Shown here piece by piece: positions 1 to 7,581 of a DNA stretch of 64,000 nucleotides (position 1 is the stretch's first letter; every line of letters starts with the position of its first letter). The position numbers were made by a program, and so were the translations under genes. This DNA comes from Palsa-870 sp035937155 (GTDB lineage: Bacteria; Chloroflexota; Dormibacteria; Dormibacterales; Dormibacteraceae), in assembly GCA_035937155.1 (NCBI GenBank), contig DASYVJ010000033.1:3048-67047 (forward strand), in the 5' to 3' direction. The notes below the pieces were generated by a model, which did no database searches, was not told the DNA's origin, and worked only from the letters and a program-made list of their open reading frames with translations.

Positions 1-72
1 GAACAGGTGCGTCATGGCGGCCGCATCGTCGCGGACGTCGATCTCGATCTGGTCGTCGGTCGTGAGAATCAC
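1..72 (-). CDS. N-terminus of an unidentified protein, cut by the window edge
   Basis: From a GTG at 72 an open frame of 24 codons runs off the left edge. It reads VILTTDDQIEIDVRDD at its start, an acidic, strand-like sequence typical of a small cytosolic domain. A GAGGG about a dozen bases upstream could be the ribosome binding site. It lies about 55 bases downstream of the MFS gene on the same strand, so it is probably the next gene in that operon. Too little is present to assign a family; an ATG start further upstream in another frame gives a much less protein-like, Arg-rich product. Confidence 0.4.
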   Translation of the reverse strand, partial: MILTTDDQIEIDVRDDAAAMTHLF

Positions 73-127
73 TCGGCTGATTTACCCTCGTGCTGCGCCC
101 TGCCATTGTGCGCATCCCGCGGGACGA

Positions 128-1330
128 TCACGACATACCTGGCGCAGGACCGGCCGGCTGCAGCTCCTGCCCGGCGGAAAGGCGCTCCATCTCAGATTCA
201 CTCGGCAGGAACCAGGCAATCGCGATGGTGACGATGACGAGCACGACATGCGTCATGAGTGACCGCTGCAGGCCGATCGCGTCGGCGATCGCTCCGTTGA
301 TCGGGATGCCGATCGCGCCGGTGACAAACCCGAGTCCCATGACAAGGCCCGAAGCCAGACCTGCGCGGTCAGCCATCAGCTGCTGCGCCATCAGCAGCAT
401 GAGAGGCGCTGTGGACGCGGCCAGGAATCCGATGAGGATCGCGCTTGCGAACGCCCACGGGCCGGGAAACATCGTGAAAAGCAAGATGGCGGGCACGCTG
501 AGGACCAGCGTCGCGAGAATCACGCTGCGCCGTCCGTGGCGGTCCGCGAGGGTGCCGCAACCGACCGTGCCAACGGCGCTCGCCAGCACGAGCGTGGTGG
601 CAAGAGGGCCGTAGAACCCCGGACCGTATCCGAGCTGCTCGTACCAGGTGGGCGTGAATGCCTGGAACACGTTCACGGTCCAGCTTCGAGACATCATCAC
701 GCCGATCACCACTGCAATCGCGAAGAGCGGCACGCGACTGGCGACGCCCGCACTGCGGCGGGGCCCGGCGACCACTGCAGTCCCTCGCATGCGCCACAAC
801 AGGTAGCCGCCGGTGACAAGGCCGGGGATGACGAGCAGGCCTGTGCCGTGGAGGCCGAAGGCCCCGAACAGGAGGATGCCGATCAGCGGTCCCACCGCGA
901 CGCCGACCGTTCCGGCCGTCACATAGATGGACATGCCGAAGCTGCGCCGCCACTTGGGCAGCAGCGCGCGGACGTCAAGGGCGCCCATCGGGTGGAAGGC
1001 TCCGGACCCAAGCCCGGAAGCGAATGCCAGGGCGATGAGGAGCGGGAAGCTGGTGACGAAGCCGATCAGGGCGAAGGTGAGCGCGGTCCAGCCAAGCGCC
1101 AGCCCGGTGAAGCGAGTGCCGAAGCGGTCGGCCAGGACGCCGAACAGCGGCTGAGACACGGCCGCCATCCCGCTGTAGGCGAGGCTGACCAGTCCCACGG
1201 TGGCCAGACTGAGCTTGAACCGCCCGATCAAGACCGGAAAGAGGACCGGGATAACTCCCGCGTACGTGTCGACCGTGAGGTGGCCGAGCATCAAGGTCAG
1301 CAGCTTGCCGTTGCGAAGAAAATCCCTCAT
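128..1330 (-). CDS. MFS transporter, fosmidomycin-resistance (Fsr)-like
   Basis: 400 residues with about 12 hydrophobic segments. The N-terminal HLTVDTYAGVIPVLFPVL and the later GLGSGAFHPMGAL are close to the signature segments of Fsr-type major facilitator exporters, and RFGTR (about residue 70) is the usual MFS loop-2 motif. Known members export fosmidomycin or related small molecules by proton antiport; the substrate here is unknown. It sits in the inner membrane. The gene follows a possible small ORF (1352-1543) by about 20 bases and precedes the partial gene at the left edge. Start ATG chosen because the first helix begins a dozen residues later. Confidence 0.85.
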   Translation of the reverse strand: MRDFLRNGKLLTLMLGHLTVDTYAGVIPVLFPVLIGRFKLSLATVGLVSLAYSGMAAVSQPLFGVLADRFGTRFTGLALGWTALTFALIGFVTSFPLLIALAFASGLGSGAFHPMGALDVRALLPKWRRSFGMSIYVTAGTVGVAVGPLIGILLFGAFGLHGTGLLVIPGLVTGGYLLWRMRGTAVVAGPRRSAGVASRVPLFAIAVVIGVMMSRSWTVNVFQAFTPTWYEQLGYGPGFYGPLATTLVLASAVGTVGCGTLADRHGRRSVILATLVLSVPAILLFTMFPGPWAFASAILIGFLAASTAPLMLLMAQQLMADRAGLASGLVMGLGFVTGAIGIPINGAIADAIGLQRSLMTHVVLVIVTIAIAWFLPSESEMERLSAGQELQPAGPAPGMS

Positions 1331-1351
1331 AAGAGGGGTAAGACTAGTGGC

Positions 1352-1543
1352 CTAGGTGCCGCCGACCTCTCTGTGCTGCCGGTCGGACAGAGCCAGCGCC
1401 CGGTCAGCGGCACTGGCTCCGTCAGCGGCGGTGACCGTCGTAAAACTGAGCCCAAACCCAGGACGGTGGTAGACGACGCGCCAGGGGTGCAGCTGGCGGC
1501 CATCCTTGCCCTGAATCCTCACAGCCCCGTCGTAGACGGTCAT
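1352..1543 (-). CDS. small hypothetical protein (63 aa)
   Basis: An open frame from ATG 1543 to TAG, MTVYDGAVRIQGKDGRQ at its start, with mixed polar and strand-forming residues and no membrane segment. It fills most of the 260-base gap upstream of the MFS gene and is co-directional with it. Codon third positions are GC-rich like the neighbours. No Shine-Dalgarno sequence is visible, and I do not recognise the family, so it may be chance. Confidence 0.35.
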   Translation of the reverse strand: MTVYDGAVRIQGKDGRQLHPWRVVYHRPGFGLSFTTVTAADGASAADRALALSDRQHREVGGT

Positions 1544-1592
1544 TGCGGTCGAGGCTACCGACCGTAGCCGGGTACGGCCATCCTGAAAATTG

Positions 1593-2591
1593 ATGAGTGC
1601 GTCTCATGGAAATCCAGCGCTGGGCTTATCATCGCCCGCGGTGGGCGAGCTCCTCTACTTGAGCCGCGCGGATGTCGAGCGCCTGCTTGACGTCGACTCG
1701 CTGCTCGGCGCGCTGGGCACGGCGCTCGTCGTTTTCTCATCAGGGATCGCTTCCGTCCCGCCGCGCGCCGGCGCGCGCGTCGGGGACCGCGGGATCCTTG
1801 GGGCCATGCCCGGCTATGTGCCTGGGATCGCGCTCGAAGTGAAGCTGGTCTCAGTCTTTCCGGCCAACCATCACCACGGCCTGCCGTCACACCAGGGTTT
1901 GATCATGGTTTTCGACGAGGACACCGGGGGCCCGTTGGCGGTGATGGACGCCACGTACATCACGGCGATCAGGACGGGTGGTACGGCGGCCGTGGCGGCG
2001 GGACTTCTCGCCCGCGACGATGCCTCGGTATTGGCAATCCTGGGCGCCGGCGTGCAGGGTGGCTCGCATCTCGCGACCTTTCCGCGCGTCCGCGACTTCA
2101 AGGAGATACGGGTGGCTTCGCGCGACTCCGCCACCGCCCGGGCGCTGGTGGCGCGTCATCCACGAGCTGTGTTCGCCGAGTCGTTCGAAGCTGCGGTTCG
2201 CGGGGCCGACGTCGTCGCGTGCTGCACGGACGCGCGAGAGCCCATCTTGCGCCGTGAGTGGCTGAAGCCAGGCGCCCATGTCAGCTCGGTCGGCGGGACG
2301 TGGGGACCCGAGCTCGATGCCGCGACGATTGCCGCCGGGCGGGTGTTCGTCGAGTGGCGCGGCGCGGCGACAAATCCGCCGCCGGCGGGCGCGGTCGAGC
2401 TGCAGGGGTTGGACGCGGGAAGTCTCACCGAGGTTGGTGAGGTGCTTGCGGGCACCAGGCCCGGCAGGCAGTCGCGCGACGAGATCACGATCTACAAATC
2501 AACCGGCCACGCGGTTGAAGATGCCGCCGCGGCGCGCTTGGTCTACGACAGAGCGAAAGCCGAAGGCGCCGGAGTCTCTCTCAGTCTCTAA
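1593..2591 (+). CDS. ornithine cyclodeaminase / mu-crystallin family dehydrogenase
   Basis: About 332 residues. The family landmarks are present: ALEVKLVSVFPANHHHGLP (substrate and lysine region), DATYITAIRTGGTAA, and the Rossmann glycine loop LGAGVQGG near residue 150. Members are NAD(P)H-dependent imine reductases, ornithine cyclodeaminases or alanine dehydrogenases. The segment after the dinucleotide fold reads VGGTWGPELD rather than the GADxPGKxEL expected of true ornithine cyclodeaminase, so an imine/ketimine reductase or amino-acid dehydrogenase role is more likely. ATG 1593 is preceded by an in-frame TTG at 1590; GTG 1641, just before the conserved ELLYLSRADV, is also plausible. Its TAA overlaps the stop of the convergent phosphoesterase gene. 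Confidence 0.85.
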   Translation: MSASHGNPALGLSSPAVGELLYLSRADVERLLDVDSLLGALGTALVVFSSGIASVPPRAGARVGDRGILGAMPGYVPGIALEVKLVSVFPANHHHGLPSHQGLIMVFDEDTGGPLAVMDATYITAIRTGGTAAVAAGLLARDDASVLAILGAGVQGGSHLATFPRVRDFKEIRVASRDSATARALVARHPRAVFAESFEAAVRGADVVACCTDAREPILRREWLKPGAHVSSVGGTWGPELDAATIAAGRVFVEWRGAATNPPPAGAVELQGLDAGSLTEVGEVLAGTRPGRQSRDEITIYKSTGHAVEDAAAARLVYDRAKAEGAGVSLSL

Positions 2592-3223
2592 ATCTCGATC
2601 AGTCGAGAAGGGACAGCGTTGACGATCCGCGTTCCGTCGAGCTGCAGCTCAGGCTGAGTCCGGCCGTAAGGGTGAACGTGCCCATGGACCAGCAGGAGCG
2701 GATGGAATTCTTTGATGAGTCGGTTGAAGGCCTTGAACCCCTCATGGGCCGAGTCCTTCGCCTCGGTGACGCCGAACGGCGGCGCATGCGTGACCAGAAT
2801 GTCGAGCTTGCGGCCGTTGCGAACGCGCTTGAGACGAATCCACAGCTCCAGGCTGATCGCGCGCCGCTGCACCTGGGCTTGTGAGTACTGGTTGGGACCA
2901 TCCTTATAGCGAAGGCTGCCGCCGAGACCCGCGATGCGCAGGCCGTTCACCTCGAGCACGCGACCGTCCACGTTGTCGCACCCCGGCGGCCCAGGGACCG
3001 GAACCTCGGGCTGCAGAGCGGCCCAGGTCGAATCCGCCGGCTTCACGTTCGGGTCGTGGTTGCCCGGCACGTATAGCAGGGGAACGTCGGTCCGGCTGAC
3101 CAGGTATTCGAGGTAATCGAACGGGAGGTCTCCGCACGACACGACGAGGTCCGGCGCCAGCGTTGCGAGCTTGTCCCCGTAAAGCGCTTCGTCAACTTCG
3201 TCGGCGACGGCGAGGATTCTCAG
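2588..3223 (-). CDS. metallophosphoesterase, probable CTG start
   Basis: Calcineurin-like phosphoesterase of about 211 residues. Metal-binding motifs in order: VADEVD at the N-terminus, SCGDLPFD, VPGNHDPN, VTHAPPFG and VHGHVHPYG. ATG/GTG/TTG starts give only a truncated protein beginning at GTG 3142, after the first strand. The in-frame CTG at 3223 restores the expected LRILAVADE strand, overlaps the antiporter stop as CTGA, and has GAGG seven bases upstream, so I take it as the start. Probably a phosphodiesterase or phosphatase; substrate unknown. It is the last gene of the SDR-antiporter operon. Confidence 0.85.
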   Translation of the reverse strand: MRILAVADEVDEALYGDKLATLAPDLVVSCGDLPFDYLEYLVSRTDVPLLYVPGNHDPNVKPADSTWAALQPEVPVPGPPGCDNVDGRVLEVNGLRIAGLGGSLRYKDGPNQYSQAQVQRRAISLELWIRLKRVRNGRKLDILVTHAPPFGVTEAKDSAHEGFKAFNRLIKEFHPLLLVHGHVHPYGRTQPELQLDGTRIVNAVPSRLIEI

Positions 3224-4962
3224 GCGAGAACCTCGTTGCGGGCGAGCAGGCGCTCGAACTCGGCGGCCCGCAACTCGTCGAAACCTTCCGTTAGCCCAGC
3301 TTTCAAGATGCGTGCGATCTCAGATGCGGAGTGCAGCCTCGGCAGGTAAACGAAATCGGCGCCGGCCTCATAAAAGCTCAGCGCTTGCGGTATGTGGTCG
3401 GTGGTGACCATGACCTTGGCCTGGGGGCAGGTCGCGCGTATGTTGCGCAGCAGCCTCAGGTTGTCCGTGCCACGAAGGATGTCGTCTGTGATGCTCGAGA
3501 CGACGAGCTTCGCGTCCTGGATGCCGATATGCCGCAGGGTGTCGGGGTGCGCAATGTCGCCGTAGATCGAGCTGATCCCACGCTGTCGCAGCTCGCGCAT
3601 GACTTTCGGGTTGAAGTCGACGACCAGGATCGTGCTCAGAAACTCTTTGACCTGCAGTGGATCACCGTCGTGTTCGAACTCATGAAGGATCGAGCTGGCG
3701 TCTCGGAAGAAGCCCAGGAACACAAACGTCTCGGGGCGCGTCTCTGAGCGCTCCTGCGCGGTCTCCGGAGCGTCAAGGTCTTTGACCCTAAGCAGCCGCA
3801 ACAAACCGCTGAGGACGCGCTGCACCCGATGGCTGGCGTTGATCATGTAGGTCGAGACGACAGAGGTCAGCGCGAACGTGATGATCACGACCGTCAGCAC
3901 ATCGGGCTTGATCTGGCTGCGGGCCAGCCCGAGTGAGGCGATGACGATCGAGAACTCGCTGACCTGGGCAAGGTTGATCGCAGGCAGCAAGCTCGTTCTG
4001 TGACCAAGGCGGAGGGCGTAAAGGATCGGGACGACGCAGAGGCGGCTCACCATCACAAACGCCGACGCGGCCAGCGCGATGACCACGACGTTAAGGCTGG
4101 GCACTGAGATCTGCATCCCGAGCGCGACGAAGAACAGGGTCACGAAGAAGTCCCTGATGCTCACGGCCTTGGCCATCACGTCGAGGTTGTAAGGAAACGT
4201 AGACAGGCTGATGCCAGCGATCAACGCGCCCATCTCTCGAGACAGCCCGATGACGCTCGCCGCCCCGGCGAGGAAGAAGCACCAGGCAAGGGCGCTGACG
4301 AGCACGAGCTCCGGGGCTTTCGCCACGGCACGGAACAGGTACGGAAGGAGGTACTTCGAAAGCGCGAGGCTGCCGACCACGAGCAGTGCTCCCTTCCAGA
4401 GAGAGAAGGCCAGGGGCAGCAGGTCGGGCCTCTCGATGTTCGGCTGCACCGCGATCATGGCGACCGCCCACAGGTCCTGAATCACCAGCACGCCAAGGGT
4501 TATCCGGCCGGGGAGAGTATCGAGCTCGAACTTGTCGTAGAGCAGCTTGACCACGACCAGCGTGCTCGAAAGGCTCATGCACGCGGCCAGGTAGAGGAGC
4601 GCGTAGTTGTGCGGGGCGTCGCGGACGCCGAGGAGGTAGAAGAAGCCGAGCCCGAGCGCGATGCAGATCGGCACCTGGAGCGCTCCCGTGAGAAGGACCG
4701 CAGGTCCTGCCGAGGCGAGCTTCTTGATATCGATCTCGAGCCCGATGATGAAGAGCAGAAGGATCAGCCCGATCTCCGCGACACCGGCGATGCTCGTCTG
4801 GTCGGTCACGAACTTGAGGCCGTTCGGCCCGATGATGACGCCGGTCACGAGATAGGCGAGGATCAACGGCTGGCGCAGGCGCCAGCCGACCAGCGCGAGA
4901 AGGGCAGCCGCGCCTACGCAGATCCCGATGCTGTACAGAAGGTCGTCTGTGGGCGCGGTCAT
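3220..4962 (-). CDS. CPA2-type cation/proton antiporter with C-terminal TrkA-N domain
   Basis: 580 residues. Residues about 1-380 form roughly 12 membrane helices of a Na+/H+-exchanger (KefB/KefC/YbaL) fold, with LGVLVIQDLWAVAMIA matching the conserved QD helix. Residues about 410-530 form a cytosolic nucleotide-binding RCK/TrkA-N domain (ILVVDFNPKVMREL, YGDIAHPDTL), which normally gates transport by ligand or NAD(H) binding. It is probably a K+ or Na+ efflux antiporter for pH or osmotic control. Its ATG overlaps the SDR stop by four bases and its stop overlaps the phosphoesterase start, so the three genes are translationally coupled. Confidence 0.9.
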   Translation of the reverse strand: MTAPTDDLLYSIGICVGAAALLALVGWRLRQPLILAYLVTGVIIGPNGLKFVTDQTSIAGVAEIGLILLLFIIGLEIDIKKLASAGPAVLLTGALQVPICIALGLGFFYLLGVRDAPHNYALLYLAACMSLSSTLVVVKLLYDKFELDTLPGRITLGVLVIQDLWAVAMIAVQPNIERPDLLPLAFSLWKGALLVVGSLALSKYLLPYLFRAVAKAPELVLVSALAWCFFLAGAASVIGLSREMGALIAGISLSTFPYNLDVMAKAVSIRDFFVTLFFVALGMQISVPSLNVVVIALAASAFVMVSRLCVVPILYALRLGHRTSLLPAINLAQVSEFSIVIASLGLARSQIKPDVLTVVIITFALTSVVSTYMINASHRVQRVLSGLLRLLRVKDLDAPETAQERSETRPETFVFLGFFRDASSILHEFEHDGDPLQVKEFLSTILVVDFNPKVMRELRQRGISSIYGDIAHPDTLRHIGIQDAKLVVSSITDDILRGTDNLRLLRNIRATCPQAKVMVTTDHIPQALSFYEAGADFVYLPRLHSASEIARILKAGLTEGFDELRAAEFERLLARNEVLA

Positions 4963-5801
4963 TGGCTCGCCGGCCCGGCGTCAAGGTGGTCCCACCGGCC
5001 CTCGAACATCGACGCCTCGGCAGGGTCGCCGAGAATGAGGAATTGCCGATGATGCAGGCCTTCGATGAGGGTCGCGGCCAGCTGATCGAGCTGCAGCGAG
5101 GAATCTTGAGCCTTGTCCGGCCCGCTGAACAGCCGGCCCACGCCACGCGACCTCGTGTTTTGCCCGATGCGCGGCCCCTTTGCGCCGGGGCAGAAGATCG
5201 AGACGATGACCCCGGTGCCCCGCAGCTGCTGTGCCAGGCCTTTCGTGAAGAAGGCCAACGCCGCGTGGCTGGTGTCGTATGGCATGGAGAGCGGGTCGAT
5301 CGGCTGCAGCCCGCCGAACGACACCACGTTGACGATATGTCCCGACCCTCGTGCTGTCATGTGCGGCACGAATGCCGTCGAGGTGCGCACAGCGCCAACC
5401 AGGTTCGTCTCCAGCATCCAGGCCCAGTCTTCGCCTGAGATTTTTTCCAGCTTGCCCTGGAGCAGCACCCCCGCGGCGTTGACGACGGCGTCGACTCGTC
5501 CCATCGCCTTCACCGAGTCGCGTACCAGCGAGCGGACCGAAGCGTCGCTTCTCACGTCGGTGGAAAGTGCGAGCGCAGCCTCGGACGTGCCGAGCCGCAA
5601 CACCTCTTCCACGGTTCGGTCCATGCGAGGCCCGTCAAAGTCCGCGACCACGATGTTGGCGCCCTGGCGGGCCAGCGCCTTCGCGACTGCGCGGCCCAGC
5701 CCACTGCCTCCGCCGACGATGACGGCCACGCGCTGGGAAAGGCTGCCGTGGGAACGCGGACCGGCGTCGAGAGGGGTGGACACCGGCCGCATTCTATTCA
5801 T
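4959..5801 (-). CDS. short-chain dehydrogenase/reductase with YxxxH in place of YxxxK
   Basis: 280 residues. GGGSGLGRAVAKALA is the dinucleotide glycine loop, ADFDGP follows the second strand, NAAGVL is the NAG motif, and VVSFGG carries the catalytic serine. The catalytic segment reads MPYDTSHAALAFFTKGL: Tyr is present but the lysine four residues later is His. Classical SDRs need this lysine, so activity may be altered. An in-frame extension upstream to 5975 would overlap the divergent lipoprotein gene, so ATG 5801 (MNRMRPV) is preferred. Substrate unknown. Confidence 0.8.
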   Translation of the reverse strand: MNRMRPVSTPLDAGPRSHGSLSQRVAVIVGGGSGLGRAVAKALARQGANIVVADFDGPRMDRTVEEVLRLGTSEAALALSTDVRSDASVRSLVRDSVKAMGRVDAVVNAAGVLLQGKLEKISGEDWAWMLETNLVGAVRTSTAFVPHMTARGSGHIVNVVSFGGLQPIDPLSMPYDTSHAALAFFTKGLAQQLRGTGVIVSIFCPGAKGPRIGQNTRSRGVGRLFSGPDKAQDSSLQLDQLAATLIEGLHHRQFLILGDPAEASMFEGRWDHLDAGPASQ

Positions 5802-5854
5802 CGGCGCGTCGGTATCCGCAGGACTACCCTCGCTTGAAGCGGTGGGCGGGGGAT

Positions 5855-5889
5855 TTGTCGTCGATGGCGCTGTCAGCTTATATAGAAGG
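5855..5889 (+). promoter_or_regulatory. promoter for the 5890 lipoprotein gene, probably leaderless
   Basis: TTGTCG (5855-5860) and TTATAT (5878-5883) are separated by 17 bases, a good sigma70/SigA-type pair. The -10 ends six bases before ATG 5890, which places transcription start at or next to the A of the start codon. AGAAGG directly abuts the ATG and would be too close to act as a Shine-Dalgarno sequence. Confidence 0.5.
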
Positions 5890-6390
5890 ATGGGGCAAGT
5901 CTCGCGGGCGGCAAAAGCCGGGCTTGTGCTGTTGCTCGCCGGCGGCTGCGCCATCGGCGCACCCTCGACCTTCACCCTGAACAGCGCATCGGTTGACTCG
6001 GTCTATACGTGCCCGCTGGGGGCAGCCGATGCGCCCTACAAGCTTCAGGCCACCATCGACGTGCGCAACGGCACCTCGTCCACCGTGACCATCAAATCAG
6101 TGGCAGCCGTGATGACGTTGGCGGACGTCAAGGGCAAATGGCTCGAGCCTGTCGGTGATAAGTACCAGGCCGGCGACGTCACCTTCACTCCCGCCACGGT
6201 CGGCGCGGGCAATACGACGTCGCTCAAAGTCACCATTCCGAGCACATGCACCAATGGCAAAACCCCTAGCGCCACCGCCGCTTATGGCGAGTACAAGGTC
6301 GCACTGACCGTCGCAACGTCTGCCGGCACTCAGACCATCTCGACCAGGAACCGGCACCGGATCGTCGCCGCCTCGGGTTCGCGCACCTAG
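5890..6390 (+). CDS. putative lipoprotein, beta-rich
   Basis: 166 residues. A short basic N-terminus, a hydrophobic core LVLLLAGGC and the lipobox LAGGC predict lipid attachment at about Cys20. The rest is Thr/Ser/Val-rich with alternating strands (TIDVRNGTSSTVTIKSV), resembling a single extracellular beta-sandwich. Two further cysteines (YTCPLG and PSTCTNG) may form a disulfide. The frame is open far upstream but those residues antisense the SDR gene, so ATG 5890 behind the promoter is chosen. The two following genes also encode exported proteins. Function unknown. Confidence 0.7.
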   Translation: MGQVSRAAKAGLVLLLAGGCAIGAPSTFTLNSASVDSVYTCPLGAADAPYKLQATIDVRNGTSSTVTIKSVAAVMTLADVKGKWLEPVGDKYQAGDVTFTPATVGAGNTTSLKVTIPSTCTNGKTPSATAAYGEYKVALTVATSAGTQTISTRNRHRIVAASGSRT

Positions 6391-6523
6391 CGTCAAGCGG
6401 ATCGGGTCTGTCCAGCCGCGCGTCACGGCAACCTCACAGATCTTTCACACAGGGCGCTGAGGTGACGCCGTCAGCGTTCGTTTCGACGCTCAGGCGAGCG
6501 ATTACCAACGAAGGAGGAAAGCA

Positions 6524-6781
6524 ATGAACGGCATTCGAAAGACGGTGGCAGCGGCCGCGATAGCGGGATCGATGCTCATCGGAGGTGTGGTAGGAGCTGT
6601 GATGTACGGCGCGACGACGATCGCCGCCTCAGCCGCCACCACGGCGGCCAGCCCCAGCCCCACTACGCCGAGCGCAGCGAGCGGCACGTTCGTCTCCAAT
6701 GAGACAGCGGCTCATGAGGCCACCGAAAGCGCGGCCCGTGAAGCGCAAGAGAACGCTGGGCAAGTCCCGACTGTTCCCTAG
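6524..6781 (+). CDS. small exported or membrane-anchored protein (85 aa)
   Basis: Strong ribosome binding site AAGGAGG seven bases before ATG. Residues 8-40 are a long Ala/Gly/Ile hydrophobic segment (signal anchor or cleaved signal with ASA motifs), followed by a Ser/Thr/Pro-rich linker and an acidic Ala/Glu tail (ESAAREAQENAG) likely to be helical. No recognised domain. It lies between a lipoprotein gene and a YceI gene, all on the plus strand, and is followed by a strong hairpin. Inferred to act at the cell surface. Confidence 0.7.
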   Translation: MNGIRKTVAAAAIAGSMLIGGVVGAVMYGATTIAASAATTAASPSPTTPSAASGTFVSNETAAHEATESAAREAQENAGQVPTVP

Positions 6782-6814
6782 GGTCCCCGTCCGTCACACA
6801 CACATCCCCCTTAC

Positions 6815-6841
6815 GGAGGGCCGGTGAAACGCCGGCCCTCC
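6815..6841 (+). terminator. hairpin after the 85-aa exported protein gene
   Basis: GGAGGGCCGG (6815-6824) pairs perfectly with CCGGCCCTCC (6832-6841) around a 7-base loop. There is no U-run, only ATTCAA, so it may be a Rho-assisted terminator or an mRNA-stabilising structure ahead of yceI, whose ATG is 21 bases downstream. Confidence 0.55.
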
Positions 6842-6861
6842 ATTCAATGAAATGAGATGAG

Positions 6862-7578
6862 ATGAGAAGAAACCTGATCGTTGGCGCAGCGACCGGTGTC
6901 GCCGTCATCGCTTTGATCGGCGCGAGCGCATACGCCTACTTCTTCTCGGGCCTGCGAACATCCCCGTCGAGCCTTGCGCTGAGCGCAACCCCGACCGCGA
7001 CATCAAGTCCCGCGGGCGCCTCGACCGGCCTCGCGGGGACGTGGAAGGTGACCACCGGATCACTCGCCGGCTATCGCGTGCAGGAGCTGTTCGCCGGCGC
7101 GACCTCGAAGCACCTGGCAGTGGCACGCACCTCAAATGTCAGCGGCAACCTGACAGTGAGCGGTGCCTCAGCCGGCTATCAAGTGAGTGGAATCACACTG
7201 AGCGCGGACCTGTCCAGTCTGCACAGCGTCGACCAGGTTGTTGGACGCAACGTGACTCAACGCGACGGCATCGTCTCGCGTCAACTGAGTGTCCAGCAAT
7301 TTCCCAACGCGACATTCACTGCCGCTTCGACCTCGATTCCTGGGCCCATTGCAGGCTCGCCCGTGGACGTGACCGCTGCGGGCAAGCTGACCATCCGCGG
7401 CGTGACACGCGACGTCACCGCTACAGCGAAGGCCCAGGTCCTCGGGGACCGGATCGAGATCGCGGGCACCATGACCATCAACATGACGGACTACGGCGTC
7501 ACGCCGCCTCAGGTGCCGTTCACGGCGGTGGACTCGACGGTGACGATCGAATTCGATGTGTTTCTCACCAAGACCTGA
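6862..7578 (+). CDS. YceI family protein, membrane anchored
   Basis: 238 residues. Residues about 5-28 form an N-terminal signal anchor (GVAVIALIGASAYAYFF), followed by a Ser/Ala/Thr linker to about residue 55. The rest is a YceI lipocalin-like beta-barrel: GTWKVT, YQVSGITLSADLSSL, QQFPNATFTA, GKLTIRGVTRDVT and the C-terminal FTAVDSTVTIEFDVFL are family landmarks. YceI proteins bind isoprenoid-type lipids outside the cytoplasm; some respond to alkaline or other stress. The ATG lies in a run of ATGAG repeats and no clear ribosome site is seen. It converges with the proline dehydrogenase gene, leaving three bases between stops. Confidence 0.85.
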   Translation: MRRNLIVGAATGVAVIALIGASAYAYFFSGLRTSPSSLALSATPTATSSPAGASTGLAGTWKVTTGSLAGYRVQELFAGATSKHLAVARTSNVSGNLTVSGASAGYQVSGITLSADLSSLHSVDQVVGRNVTQRDGIVSRQLSVQQFPNATFTAASTSIPGPIAGSPVDVTAAGKLTIRGVTRDVTATAKAQVLGDRIEIAGTMTINMTDYGVTPPQVPFTAVDSTVTIEFDVFLTKT

Positions 7579-7581
7579 CGA

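Noticed and set aside
536..1567. 343-codon open frame antisense to the MFS gene
   Set aside because: Low-complexity Arg/Gly/Ala/Glu composition; it is a by-product of high-GC codon bias opposite a clear transporter gene.
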